DNA of 26,767 bases from positions 1-26,767 of the forward strand of contig NW_014013332.1 in the NCBI RefSeq assembly GCF_000611645.1, in the 5' to 3' direction. Both the position numbers and the translations under genes were made by a program. Each line of letters starts with the position of its first letter. The first letter of the stretch is position 1. This stretch comes from Monoraphidium neglectum (taxonomy: Eukaryota; Chlorophyta; Chlorophyceae; Sphaeropleales; Selenastraceae). This document shows, in pieces, positions 9,595 through 19,925 of the stretch. The notes below the pieces were generated by a model. The model was not told the DNA's origin and made no database searches. It saw nothing but the letters and a program-made list of their open reading frames with translations.

Positions 9595-12202
9595 GCAGCA
9601 GTTGCAGCAGCCGCAGCAGCCACAGCAGCAACAGCCGCTGGTTGGCACGGAGGTCTCCGTATGTGCAGGCGTGGAGGCACTACAGCAGCGGCTAGCCAGG
9701 GCCACCGCAACTCTCGGCACAGCTTTCAGCAGCATTGATGGGCAAGCGGCAGTCCACACCACGGAAGCACGTCAACAGTTACGCAACCAGCAAGCGGAGA
9801 CGGACGGACTGCACAAGATATCTCTGGCATCGCCGGGCAGCATGAGTGCAGCTGGTAGCCAGGCTGTTGAAACTGTGAGTGTTGCCAGAAGCAGTGAAGA
9901 AGCCTCAGTCAGCGAGGTCAGCACCGGAGGCAGCAAGAGTGCCGAAGAGCACACAGCCAGGCCCCATGCCCGCCTCCCGCGGCCCCATCGGCCTGGCCGC
10001 CACTCACAAGACTCCAGTCTGCAGGCGGCGGCACATGTTGGCCCGGGTGCTGGCCAGTGGTCGCCCGCGAAGCTGCAGAATCACAGGATGAGCAGCGAAG
10101 AGGCGTGGGGTGCAGCAGAGCCACCAATGGACAGCGAACCCTCCACCCTTGATGATGCCATGATGCAAGGGGCAGCTGCCTTGCTGGCTGCCCATGTCAA
10201 GGGCGGCAACTCGACAAGGGTGCGTCAGACGCTGTCAAGCAGCAAGCGAACACGCGAGTCGGCGCCGCAGAAACTGCAGCGGCATGGAGACTGCAGCAGT
10301 GGCGACAGGAGCAGCACCGACGTCGATGATGTTTGGCTGGCGGAAGGGGGCCTGCCAAGCAGGGGCCTCATAAAAGCGGCCTGGCAGGTGGATGAGGGCA
10401 TACCCGCGGTGCAGCAACACGTCCCTCCTCACGACCACGGGGCGCTTGCGGGTCGGCAGCGGATGGCCGAGATGCGGCAGCAAAACGACGCCCTGGTGCG
10501 CGTATTAGAGCGAGAGCGGCAGCGCGCCGACAAAGCGGTGGTGCAGGTGCGTGTGAGCAGGATTACGGGCGTTCCGGGGGGGTTCCGTGGACGGTGTGCC
10601 GCGCGGCCGGACATGCGCTTTTTAGCAAGCGCTCACAAACGCGTGCGCCCCATGACAGTTTTTTAGCCACTGTGGCTGCTGCCACCGCCGTAATTTCCAG
10701 GTGTCGGAGCTGCAGGCTGCCCTGAAGGAGCTTCAGATAGAGAACCAGGTGCGCTGCATTCAACCATGCACAGCCTGAACAGGCTCCGCGTCTTGACCTG
10801 TCCCCCAATCATTCTCTCACTTGGGTCCCGTGCCAGCACCTCCTTCAGCCGCCACCCGTCGACCTCGTCCCGCGTTTCATCGACCAGGTCGCGCTGAGCA
10901 CGCTGCGCCAAGACAACGCGGGGCTCAGGGCCCTGGTGCGGCGGCTGCAGGTGAGACGTGGGGCCGCTGTTTGACGAGTGCTGTGACACCAATCCTCGGG
11001 GTTCCAGAAGGCGGGCGTTTTGTCAGGATGAGCAGCACACAGGCCTGCCCCAACTCCACGTGCAAGCGCTCTTTGTACTTCATGATCAAACCCCAAAGCC
11101 GCTTTGCACAGCCACTCCGACTAAGCATTCTCCAAATCTATCCATTCTCCAGGCCGGCACCGGCTATGAGCCAGTCTTTGAGGCGTACGAGGCAGAACTG
11201 CACCGCATGCAGGCCTCAGCTGCAGCAGCTGAGGCCGCCAACGCTGCGCTCGCGTCTGAGCTGGCTTCCTCTGAGCTGGAGCTCAGGGCGGCGCTGTCGC
11301 GGGAGAAGCGTGGAGTTGGCGGGGCAGGCTTGCGGCGGCGGCACGGGAGCGCGGACGGCACCTGCGGCATAATGCAGGAGGCGGAGGATGCTGAGGTGGT
11401 GCAGAGGGCGGTCGCGGCAGCCGCCCCGGGGCGGATTCGCAGCACCAGCCCGTCGCGCCGTGGCTGCGCGGCGGCTTGCGGCGGAGGTGGTGGCAGTGGC
11501 GTTGGTGCAGGCAGCCCTGATGCGCAGGGCGTGCGCGTGCTGCGGCAGAATATGCGACGCCTGGAGACGCGCGCGGCTGCGCTAGAAGAGGAGCTGGCGG
11601 TGTCCCAGCGGCGCTGCCTCGCGCTGTTGCGGTACCAGCACGCCTTTGACGGTGTGTCCCAGCGGCTGCGGCGAGCGGAGGCCGACTCGCGCCGCACCGA
11701 AAACGCAGCAGCCGCGGCGCACACACGTGCAGATGAAGCAGAGGCGCGGTTGAGTGCGGCTGAGGCACGAGCGGCTGCATTGCAGTCTGAGCGGGACGGC
11801 CTGGAAGCTGCCCAGATGGTGATGGCCCGGCAACTGGACGAGTTTGGAGCGCAGCTAGCCGACCTGCGGCGCGGCACGCGGGGCCAGCGCTTCCTGGCAG
11901 GCACAGCCACCGATGCGGCGGCGGCACCACCCGGCTTGGCAGCGACCGCAACGCCTCCCATTGCACAGCGCCGTGCCGGGCGCCTGGCGTTGTCACCGGC
12001 AGCAGGCCACGGTGAGCGTGCGCCCCGTGGGTCACCGCCGCAGCCGGCAGCAGTGGCGGAAGGCGTCCTGGGACACTTGATTGGTGAGATTCAGCGTGGC
12101 CTGGAGGAACGGCAGCGCGTCGAGATGCAGCGGGAGCTGCTGCTGGACCTGGTGGCAGGGCGGCCGCTGCCGCAGCAGGGACGGCAGCGAACCATGCCGT
12201 GA
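8225..12202 (+). CDS. Polyglutamine and coiled-coil protein, function unknown
   Basis: Four exons keep phase 0 throughout: 8225-10546, 10701-10748, 10888-10950 and 11153-12202 (stop TGA), giving 1160 residues. Residues 1-240 are Ser/Gly/Ala-rich. A pure run of 24 Gln is at 246-269, and a second Gln/Pro block at 404-470 includes 16 consecutive Gln. From about residue 745 the composition changes to heptad-like coiled coil: RMAEMRQQNDALVRVLERER, then VSELQAALKELQIENQ, LSTLRQDNAGLRALVRRLQ and YEPVFEAYEAELHRMQ. A second coiled-coil stretch covers about residues 935-1055 (ALEEELAVSQRR, RADEAEARLSAAEARAAALQ). The C terminus has a separate amphipathic segment (LGHLIGEIQRGLEERQRVEM). The two tiny exons (48 and 63 bases) encode only coiled coil. 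The start is uncertain: ATG 8330 (MHVLNKLLSV) in the same frame could be used instead. The layout suggests a structural or scaffold protein, for example cytoskeletal or centrosomal, but no family was recognised. Confidence 0.75.
8960..9031 (+). repeat. (CAG)24 microsatellite encoding polyglutamine
   Basis: Twenty-four uninterrupted CAG codons follow a single AAG and precede GAA. They encode residues 246-269 of the polyQ/coiled-coil protein. No CAA interruptions are present, which favours slippage and length variation. Confidence 0.97.
9434..9634 (+). repeat. CAG/CCG compound repeat encoding a Gln/Pro block
   Basis: An array of alternating CAG and CCG codons is followed by (CAG)16 at 9545-9592 and then CAGCAGTTG/CCG variants. 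It encodes residues 404-470 of the polyQ/coiled-coil protein as (QP)n, QQQP units and 16 consecutive Gln. Confidence 0.93.
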
Positions 12203-12314
12203 TTTGAAGGTCACCGAGTGTTTCGTATTTGAAATGGTTCTCATGCGTAACTGCACACGAAAGTAACGGTCTAGACCCTGAAAGCTTGGTGGTGCAGGAC
12301 GGTGGACATGCAGA
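12199..12314 (+). repeat. Direct repeat copy 1 (overlaps stop codon of upstream gene)
   Basis: This 116-base block matches 12598-12702 closely. The shared core includes TTCGTATTTGAAATGG, TCTCATGCGTAACTGC, CACGAAAGTAA, GAAAGCTTGGTGGTGCAG and GGTGGACATGCAGA. Copy 1 carries 11 extra bases (around CGGTCTAGACC). It starts at GTGATTT, which contains the TGA of the coiled-coil gene. The block is AT-richer than its surroundings. Confidence 0.9.
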
Positions 12315-12952
12315 CTCTAGAACTGAAGTGCTGCGGGTGCCGCAGAGCTCAGCCCGGCCTCTGAAACCAGTGTGCCGCAGCGGTGCGATGCCGCTGGGAC
12401 TAGCCGGCTGCTCATCATCGCTCTGCTGCGGCTCGGCGGCATGAAACGGCCGCTTCCTTGCCGCCACACCCCGCACTGCGGCTCAGCGACTGACGACGGC
12501 CAGCCGCTTCCTCACCGCCACACACACGCTACACACTGCGCTCGCACCCCCCAAATCGAGCGCTGCTGGGCGTGCTGCCGCGCAAGCACAACACGAAGTG
12601 ATTTCAAGGGCACCGAGTGTTTCGTATTTGAAATGGTTCTCATGCGTAACTGCGCACGAAAGTAAGTGAAAGCTTGGTGGTGCAGGGCGGTGGACATGCA
12701 GATTCATTGCGAACAGCAGCTGAGTGGTTTCACGCAAGGCTTGGCCACAAAGTCATATGACGCCCACCTGCCGCGTGATGCGTGACCTAGTGATACCACA
12801 TGGACGCGCTTCTCTTGCCGAAATTCATGGCCGAGCGGTGTAGGTCCATGTCAAAGCACGCGCCTTCCTAGCAACCGCCACGAGCCCGAGCTCGCGATCA
12901 GTGCTGTTTCGACACCAAAGCTGGCCTGAATCACGTACTAAAGTTAAATATA
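12203..12952. other. Intergenic region with repeated blocks
   Basis: Between two + strand genes. It holds the remainder of direct repeat copy 1, copy 2 at 12598-12702, and a short degenerate tandem pair (about 12445-12480 and 12500-12541) sharing CCGCTTCC followed by CCGCCACAC. The promoter of the secreted-protein gene should be in its last part, where the sequence turns AT-rich (AAAGTTAAATATAATGG), but no clear TATA box at a normal distance was found. Confidence 0.5.
12598..12702 (+). repeat. Direct repeat copy 2
   Basis: Second copy of the 12199-12314 block, offset by 399 bases and lacking 11 internal bases. Similarity begins at GTGATTT and stops after GGACATGCAGA. No similarity continues on either side, and no obvious target-site duplication or terminal inverted repeat was seen. 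Confidence 0.9.
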
Positions 12953-15900
12953 ATGGCGAGAGGAGCTACTGTGCCCGTCTTGGGCGTCATGCTGCTGCTG
13001 CTCGCTGGTGAGAGGCAGCATTGAGCAGCACTATGCACACCTTAGTGCAATTGTGACACAGTTACAAGAGTTTACGAGGTTTCAAACCCTGGGAAACGCA
13101 TGTCGACATCCTCGCCACGCTGATGCGTGCATGTGCGCATCAATGCCCGCAGGCCACTCATCGGCTCAGCCGCTGATCAGCCAGGTCGGCGACCTGCTGC
13201 TGACCCTGACGTCCGCTGTTCGGAGCTTTCGCCAGTTCCGCAATGCAACTGCTACGCACCGCACCTCGCGGGCGGCGGCCAACGAGCCGGCCGCAATCAG
13301 CGGCGAGCCCTTTTCGGCGCGTGTCCTCTCGGTCACAGCAAGCGGCGGCCCCGTCTACGAGTGGAAGGCCATTGCGGCGGCCTCTCAAGACAAGCTCACC
13401 GTTGAAGCCAACACCACCGCCAACGTAAGAGCAGCGGGTGACTCAAAAATGTAGGTGCGTGAGCCTGTTGTGGTGTTGACACTTGCAGGTGGGATGCGAC
13501 GCCGGCTGCCCTCCTCTCTGTGCCCCAATCCCCCATCTCACGCCCACCTCCCCCAGGTGACATTCACGACGCGCTACCAGCGCAACGAGACGGCATTTGC
13601 CCCCTACACCCTCAAGGGTCAGGTGGAGCTGCGCAACCTCAAGGCAGAGCATGTTGTGCTGGATGTGAGCGCAGAAACTGAAAAGTAGTCTTGCATTCCA
13701 TGAAGATGGCACCGGGGACTGTTGTATCACACATGGGGCTTGGACAATGCGATGTCTGTTGGGCAGCTGTTGGGATCAGCTGCCATTCTTGGAAGGCCTG
13801 TCCAACTGACTGGGACCTTGCAGCACTTGAGGGCTGCATGCAGCGGTGACAATCAGCAAAGCACTTGTCTCACCAAGCACCCCGCCCCGACTCATCACCC
13901 GTCCCCATCACCAGGGCCCCGTCAAGGTTGTTGTGTCCCTCAAACGGCCACCTGGCGTCACCACGGGACCAGAGGTCATTCAAACCCCTGTCTATGCGGC
14001 GTGCGGCAAGGTTGCACCCATCAAGGTGCCAGCTCGGCGAGGCAGTCATGCAGGCACAATCAAGTGCAGCTTCGAAACAAGCCTGCCGCAGGCTGAGGCG
14101 CTGATGCGTGCGGCAGAGGCGGCTAGGGAGGCCGCAGCGGCGGCTGCGGCACTGGGCAGCCAGGAGGCAGGGCGCCTCAGCAATGGGACAGAGGCAGCGG
14201 CAGCGGCGGCTGCGCAGGATGCCACTGCCCCTGGCAACGCCACCGCTGACCAGGCAGCCAAGGGGGTTTCAAACTCAACTGGATTTGCGCCTGCAAATCC
14301 AAGCACGATTACAAACACCTCAGCAGTCCCGGCCTCTGATGCTGCGGCGGTGACCGCCAACGGCAGCAGCACGGTCAGCGTGGCGTCGATTGACGGAGGG
14401 GCGGCCAACGCAGCTGCGACGGCGGCCACGGAGGCCTCGATTGCCAACACCGCTGCTGGCGTCCTGCCGGCTTACACTGTCGTGGGCGCTGTCCCGTCTG
14501 GCTCCGCGGCAGCTGGGCCAGGCGTGGACGCCGCAGCCCTCACTGCTGCGGCTGCTGCTGAGCCGATCGTGCCGGACGTGTCCATCTCAGTACTAGCTAC
14601 ACCGCTGACCGGCGCGGCTTCATCAGCCAGCGATGCTGCTGCTGCCGCGGCGCCCGCCGTCAGCGAGCCCTACAAGGCAATCTTTGAGGTCCCAGAAAAG
14701 GCCTGCGTCGTCGCGTCCGAGGCGTTGAATGGCCCCCTGGCAAAATATCTCATCCCCTCGAGCTCGTCCATCACCCAAGGGCTGCGCACCATCTGCGGAA
14801 GCGGCGGACAGTATTCGTACGACGCGCAGCTTGGAAACTTTGACGCCTCCGCCTGCGGCACCAACACGCTCACCAACGCTCCAGGCGTTGCGCACGGCGG
14901 TGCGGCGGCGCCTGTTGACACGGCCAGCGCTGCAACGGTGCACATCAATGTGGTAGGCTGCAACCACACGCGGATTGCAAGGCCAGACATCTCTATCACC
15001 AAGCTGCAGGTTGTCAATCTCTTCAACACCACGTGGCGCGTGCTCGCCCATGCTGCGCCAGCGACCTTAGAGGCTGGTGCAGGAGGCGGGCGGGTGTTGC
15101 GTGTGCCTGTCAACGGGACGGCCGCGGCGCGATTCGTGGTCAACCTGGTCAAGGGGCCACCTCAAGAGCTGGGATACCGCCTCAGGGTGAGGCCTTGCAT
15201 CGGAAATGGGAAATGGGTAGGATGGGTGCAGTTTGAGGACTGAATGCGAGGTGGCGGACAGGGTCTGGTGGTGCATATGACGCGCTTCAAGCCAGATTCA
15301 AATGATGAAACTGCGGGACAGCTTCTACTGCAACATTGCTGCATCTTCTGCCAATCCGCTTTGCCTGCACGCCCAGCCCATGGCCATCCCTCACAGATGA
15401 AAGTGCAGCTCTAACTTATCTCCCACCCGCGTCTCACCCCCCCCCCCCACACACCCACCCACACACACACAAACACACACACACACATACACACACACAC
15501 ACACACACTCACCACAAACACCACAAACAGGGTGAAATCAGCGTCGCCACCGCCTCCCTCATTCCAAGCGTGCTATCCGTGGCGCGCGTCGCCATCACCA
15601 GCGCCGCCGGTGCTACATCTTACGTCGACCTCCACTGCCCTCCGCCCGTCATCATTGGCTCCACGCGCTGCGCATTTGACGCACCCTGGCCCGCCGGCGG
15701 CGCCGGCTCTGTCCAGGCGCAGCTTAGGACGTTTGCCTCTCGAGCTTGGGATGTCACCAGCGGCACGCCAAAAGCCTTTGACTTCTCCAGGGCACAGGAT
15801 ATGGACCTGGGAGCCTGCGTCAGCGTCGAGCGCACCTACACGGGGCGCTCCATCATCAACGGGACACACTGGGTTGCACCGGGCAAGCCTTTGGCCGGCC

Positions 15901-18477
15901 TGGTCAGCGGCGTTGACTCCTTGTTGGGGACAGTGGGCGTGAACCTTACGCACTACGGCTTGCCGGCCAGTTCCGTCGGCGAGATCACACGGCTGCTCAA
16001 CCTGCCCGTTGGGCGCCGCCGCCGTGTCTTGCTTGCCGGTGGCGAGGGCGAGGTGCTGGTCGGCCGCGCGGCCAACGCCAATGCGACCTCCGCGGTGATG
16101 GGCGGCAGCGAGGCCGAGGATGTGTCTGATCCGTTCGATGCAGCCGCGCTGGCACTCATGCCGTTCGTGCACCCCCTCAAGGTGCTGTCAGGCGCCGTGC
16201 CACCTGGCCCCAGGTCGGGCAACCCCTTGAAGTTCTGCAGCAATCACACGCTCAGCTGGACAGAGTTGTTTGGAGGTGCCAAGGTTGACGCCTGCGGAGA
16301 CATGTACAACGCCCTCAGCAACCTCCTGATCACGCCTGACTTCTCAGGCGCCGGCGCGCAGCCCGTCCTGTCGCGCAACGTGAGCCTTCCCGTGCTTATT
16401 GCGGGCTGTGCGCTGACACCGACCGCCAAGCTACTGGCGATGCACTCCGCGGCCGCCAAGGCGCACACATGGAGCGTCTCGGCCCAGCCGCAGGACAAGA
16501 AGACCATTGACATCAGCCAGCCGTCCCACAAGCCGGCTGTGGCCAAGTTCCAGGTCACATTCAACCGCACCACCACCTTGACAAACTTCACCCTGGAGCC
16601 GGCCATGGTCCTGCTCAACCCCTTCGCCAAGCCCCTGAACGTGGCCGGTGTCTACGCAACCATCTCCATCAACGGCCTCCCAGATGTCGTAAGCGCGCTC
16701 CTCTGCAAGGGCGCGGTGAACGGCAGCACATCGTTCGTCCTGCCGCCCACGCCCAGCGCGGGTGTGCCCGTACCCATTGGGTGCGTGGGCTCCATCCCTT
16801 TGCCAGGGCCCGCAATCGGCACCATATCGGTCACCACCGTCACCACGTCTGCTGGCAACATCACCAGCCCGCACGCCCTTTTTGATACAATCAGTGGCGT
16901 CGACGACATCTCAGCAGAAGAGGGCCGCTGCGCCACCGTCACGGGTGCTTTTGCCGGCGGCCGTCCCGCTGGCTCAGTTGGGCCCGCGCCAGTGGTGGCG
17001 GGTCTGGTGCCGGCCAAGGTGGGCGGCAACATGCCGCCACAGTCCAAGGTTGAGCTGTGTGAGCCGCGCAAGTTTGTGTTCAACGCGACTTTTGGCCCCT
17101 TTGCTGACAAGTTCACTTCTTGTGGCAGCTTCATGGTGAGTGGTTTTGGGCAAGGGATGAGGTATGATGCCACGGAAAGACATCTGTTATAGCACTGCAC
17201 GAGTGGCGACTGCAATAGCCAGAGGACAACACCAATGACATTGCGCAAGCTGCTTGCAAGTTGCAAGCATACACCCCCCCCCTTCTGCTAACCAACCAAC
17301 ACTATCAACTCCAATCTCAGGCCCGCTATGTGGCCACCATTCCCGGTGCAAGGAAGTCTTCCTCCGCCTCCACCCCCATCAACGTGCGAGGCTGCGCCGC
17401 GCCTCTGCCACTGCTGAGCCTGGCGTCCCTCAAGCCGGTAAACGTGGTGTCTTCCTACGCCTGGTCTGTCACCCGCAAGCTTGTGCCCCAGGCCACGCCC
17501 AAGTTCAACGGACTGCTGTCTTTGCGCCACGACCAGTCCCAGCTGCTGGACCACGTTGTCTCCTTCACGCGCTCACCCGCCAGCAAGGCGGCGGTCAGCA
17601 AGCACCATGCGGTCGGGGTGGTCAACATCACCAACCCCAGCGACAAGCTTACTCTTGCAATTGCAGGGGTTCATGTCTTGCTTGTTCACAAGGGCGCACC
17701 CAACATCACGCTCAACGCAAAGTGCCCAGGGTCAGGCAAGGGCGGCGCAGTCTCACTGCGGCCGCTGGAGACGCTGCGCTGCACGTTTGACGGGGTCGTT
17801 GCTGATGCGCGGCCGTCGCTGGCACAGGCCGTTGCACTGCTTGCCGATGGCCGTCACGCCTCTTCCACCAACGCCCCGCGGGCGCTGAGCTTTCAAAACG
17901 CTCAGAATGCATCAGAGGGCGACTGCGCCAACGTGTGGGACGACTTCCGGCTGCTGAGCAGCCCGTGGGTGGCAAAGGCCGGCTCGCTCCAGGCGGCGAA
18001 TCTGCGGTATGTTGGAGAGCAGCCGCCGAGCATTGAGCTGGGAGAAGCCCCTCTGAGAATCTGGTAGGCAATTCCTCTCTGCCCCTGCTTGCGCCTTGAT
18101 CCTGCCAGGCGCATTGGTTTGGGGCAAGATTTGGAAGGTTTAGGTTGGAAGTGGCAGGGGCCACTTCATGCTGGGACGGCCTGGATATCATCCATGCGCT
18201 GCTGACTCTACTTCACTGCACATCTTCATCTGTTTGCATTTGTTTACTTTTTAGTGACGCCGTGTCCTCCCTTATGCCCTCCTTTGGCCCCATGCCAAAT
18301 CTATGCAGTGCGTCCAAGGTGTTCCGTCAAACTGCACAGTTGGGCCCATTTGGCTCCGGCGGCTGCGGTAGCTACACCTATGGAGGCAAAGCTGTGGTGC
18401 AGCCCCTCAGCGGGCTGCAGAACCCTGTGGCCACCGCAGCAGGGAAGCTGCTTGATGTGCTGGTCGGCAAATGCTGA
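12953..18477 (+). CDS. Large secreted protein with four divergent Cys-containing beta-rich modules
   Basis: Seven exons are phase-consistent: 12953-13007, 13153-13424, 13557-13664, 13915-15186, 15531-17135, 17321-18063 and 18255-18477, giving 1425 residues. The first exon encodes a signal peptide (MARGATVPVLGVMLLLLAG), with likely cleavage after HSSA. Four modules can be aligned. Each starts with a Trp motif (YEWKAIAA W89, TTWRVLAH W519, HTWSVSAQ W883, YAWSVTRK W1152). Each then has a beta-strand-rich segment typified by FTLEPAMVLLNPFAKPLNV, and a Cys-bearing strand such as TIKCSF or LRCTF. Each closes with a C...Y/F...LGxF...CG motif (QYSYDAQLGNFDASACG, KFVFNATFGPFADKFTSCG, VFRQTAQLGPFGSGGCG). 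Residues about 204-400 are an Ala-rich linker with several N-glycosylation sequons. The pattern resembles repeated Ig-like surface domains known from algae and bacteria; I cannot name the Pfam family. No membrane anchor is seen. A cell-wall or extracellular-matrix role is inferred. Confidence 0.8.
15451..15518 (+). repeat. CA microsatellite ending just before a splice acceptor
   Basis: A CCCCCC/ACACACCC stretch passes into (AC)n with single interruptions (AAAC, ATAC). It lies in the fourth intron of the secreted-protein gene and ends only about a dozen bases before the acceptor CACAAACAG at 15522-15530. It occupies the place of the usual pyrimidine tract. Confidence 0.93.
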
Positions 18478-19925
18478 ACACCACGATTGGCAGCATCAGC
18501 GTCAGTGCTAGCTTTTGTGCAAGATGCAGGAGGCGCACCGGCCTGGGTACCTAAATCTTACACTCATTTCATTTGGCTGGGCCAAAAACACACGCACAAG
18601 GCAGCCAATGCGCCGAGCAACTTTGAACCTCAGGATGGTCCAGGCCGTCAAGGACAGCAATTTGGTTTGTGTGGTACAGTACCGACACCAGTGATGCACT
18701 GACACAGCAACCTTGGATTTTTTTGACTGAATCCAGCCGCCGCTGCTGTCTTGATTGCATTCAAATGCTCCCCATCCTTGCTTGCTTGATTGGTGTCCAT
18801 GCTACAGCTAACAGGCCGCAGCGCTGTGGCCAAGACGGTGTCTCTTGTTTGATGCAACGTACAACGTGTGGTTGAGGGCTGATTAGCTGTGCGCAAGATT
18901 GACGTTTGCCGAGGGAGTTACAGTGCCTGCAAGCCTCATCCAATGCACCTTTGAGGTCTGCCGCAGCATTGTCGGTCTTGGAGCGGCTTCCGCCACAACA
19001 TTGTAATACTTGAAGCTCCCGTGCGTTGAAACTTAACTTCACAGCACCAGCAAGCTTCACCTGCATATGGTCCATCCTGATCAGGTAGTCAAGCAGGCAC
19101 GCAACATAGCAGGTACCAACAAACTGCCGTATTTGCTGAAAGGCTGTCCGTGATGTAGCCAGGAGTTGCCGCCAACTTGGCGCTTGTTGCCGTGTGAGCT
19201 CAGGGGGTAGGTGCATGTGCTGGATGTCCAGCAGGGCGCACAGGACAGCAAGCGAGGATTTGCTGCGGCATGAAGTTTGAAGCACGTCGATCATAATCTC
19301 GGGCCTCTTTGCTGCATTGAACCAGTTGGCGTGCCCAACTTCCAGACAATTTTTTGAGTAATGTGTCCAGTGTGCCGCACTTCTAGATCCTGCGTGCACC
19401 CGCCTGTGATCGAAAGCACATGTCTACAAACAGCTCAGCAACGTGCACCCCAGGCCTATCAGATGCAAACCCATGCGGCACCAAAGCCACAGGATAATTG
19501 ATAAGCACTCGTGTTCCGGCTTGCTCTTGTGAGTCGTGTGTTAGCTGCCCATGCTACTGAGCCATCTGGTGTTGGCAGACTGGACACTGCATTGACCTGT
19601 GGTCAGAGCGTCGCCGTCACCAACTGCAGAAGGACCCCGGCAAACCCACCTAGAATATGTTGATGTAAACGACAGACATACTTGACAAGCACCATTCTTG
19701 TCCGTGTCTTCGCAGCACCACTTTACGTTTGGAACCTACCGTTTTGCGCCATGATCGCCCCCGACGCTTTCTAAGAAGTGATGTTTGTGGTTATGATTGT
19801 CTAAATGATAGTGTTTCATAACAATACAAGAGGCTGAGGCAGTGTCAGCCACATCAGGGGGTCTGTGAGCGCCGTGCATACGTTGCGCGGCAGCGCAGAA
19901 CCACCTGCGATTGCAGCTAGACTGC
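18478..19925. other. Intergenic region, lower GC, mostly unexplained
   Basis: This stretch follows the secreted-protein gene and is visibly less GC-rich than its neighbours. Its only coding-like part is the - strand frame at 19403-18761. A TGTAA at 19002-19006 on the + strand, 525 bases after the stop at 18477, could be the green-algal polyadenylation signal of the upstream gene. A TTACA near 18555 could serve a - strand transcript. From 19405 to 19925 nothing was recognised apart from the likely promoter of the next gene. Confidence 0.45.
18761..19403 (-). CDS. Coding-like open frame of unknown function, possibly an exon or gene remnant
   Basis: A continuous - strand frame of about 212 codons has a protein-like pattern of hydrophobic and charged residues, unlike shadow frames here. 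Examples are IMIDVLQTSCRSKSSLAVL, LPPELTRQQAPSWRQLL, YVACLLDYLIRMDHMQVKL and DLKGALDEACRHC. Codon choice (GCA, TTA, CAA, AAT, GTA common) is more AT-rich at third positions than in the neighbouring genes. No ATG precedes residue 36 (19294), but a possible acceptor (GATCACAG) at 19404-19411 could make it a last or internal exon. Past about 18915 the sequence loses this character. No family recognised. It could be a last exon of a gene whose upstream part I cannot find, a decayed gene copy or part of a mobile element. Confidence 0.3.

Noticed and set aside
8850..9710. Poly-Ala, poly-Leu and poly-Cys frames opposite or overlapping the CAG tracts of the coiled-coil gene
   Set aside because: Same reason: triplet repeat read in other frames. 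The CAG=Gln frame is continuous with the flanking non-repeat sequence and the coiled coil.
15336..15530. In-frame upstream extension of the 15531 exon (His/Thr-rich stretch)
   Set aside because: It is translation of the CA microsatellite and intron. The acceptor at 15530 joins the exon in phase to the donor at 15186.
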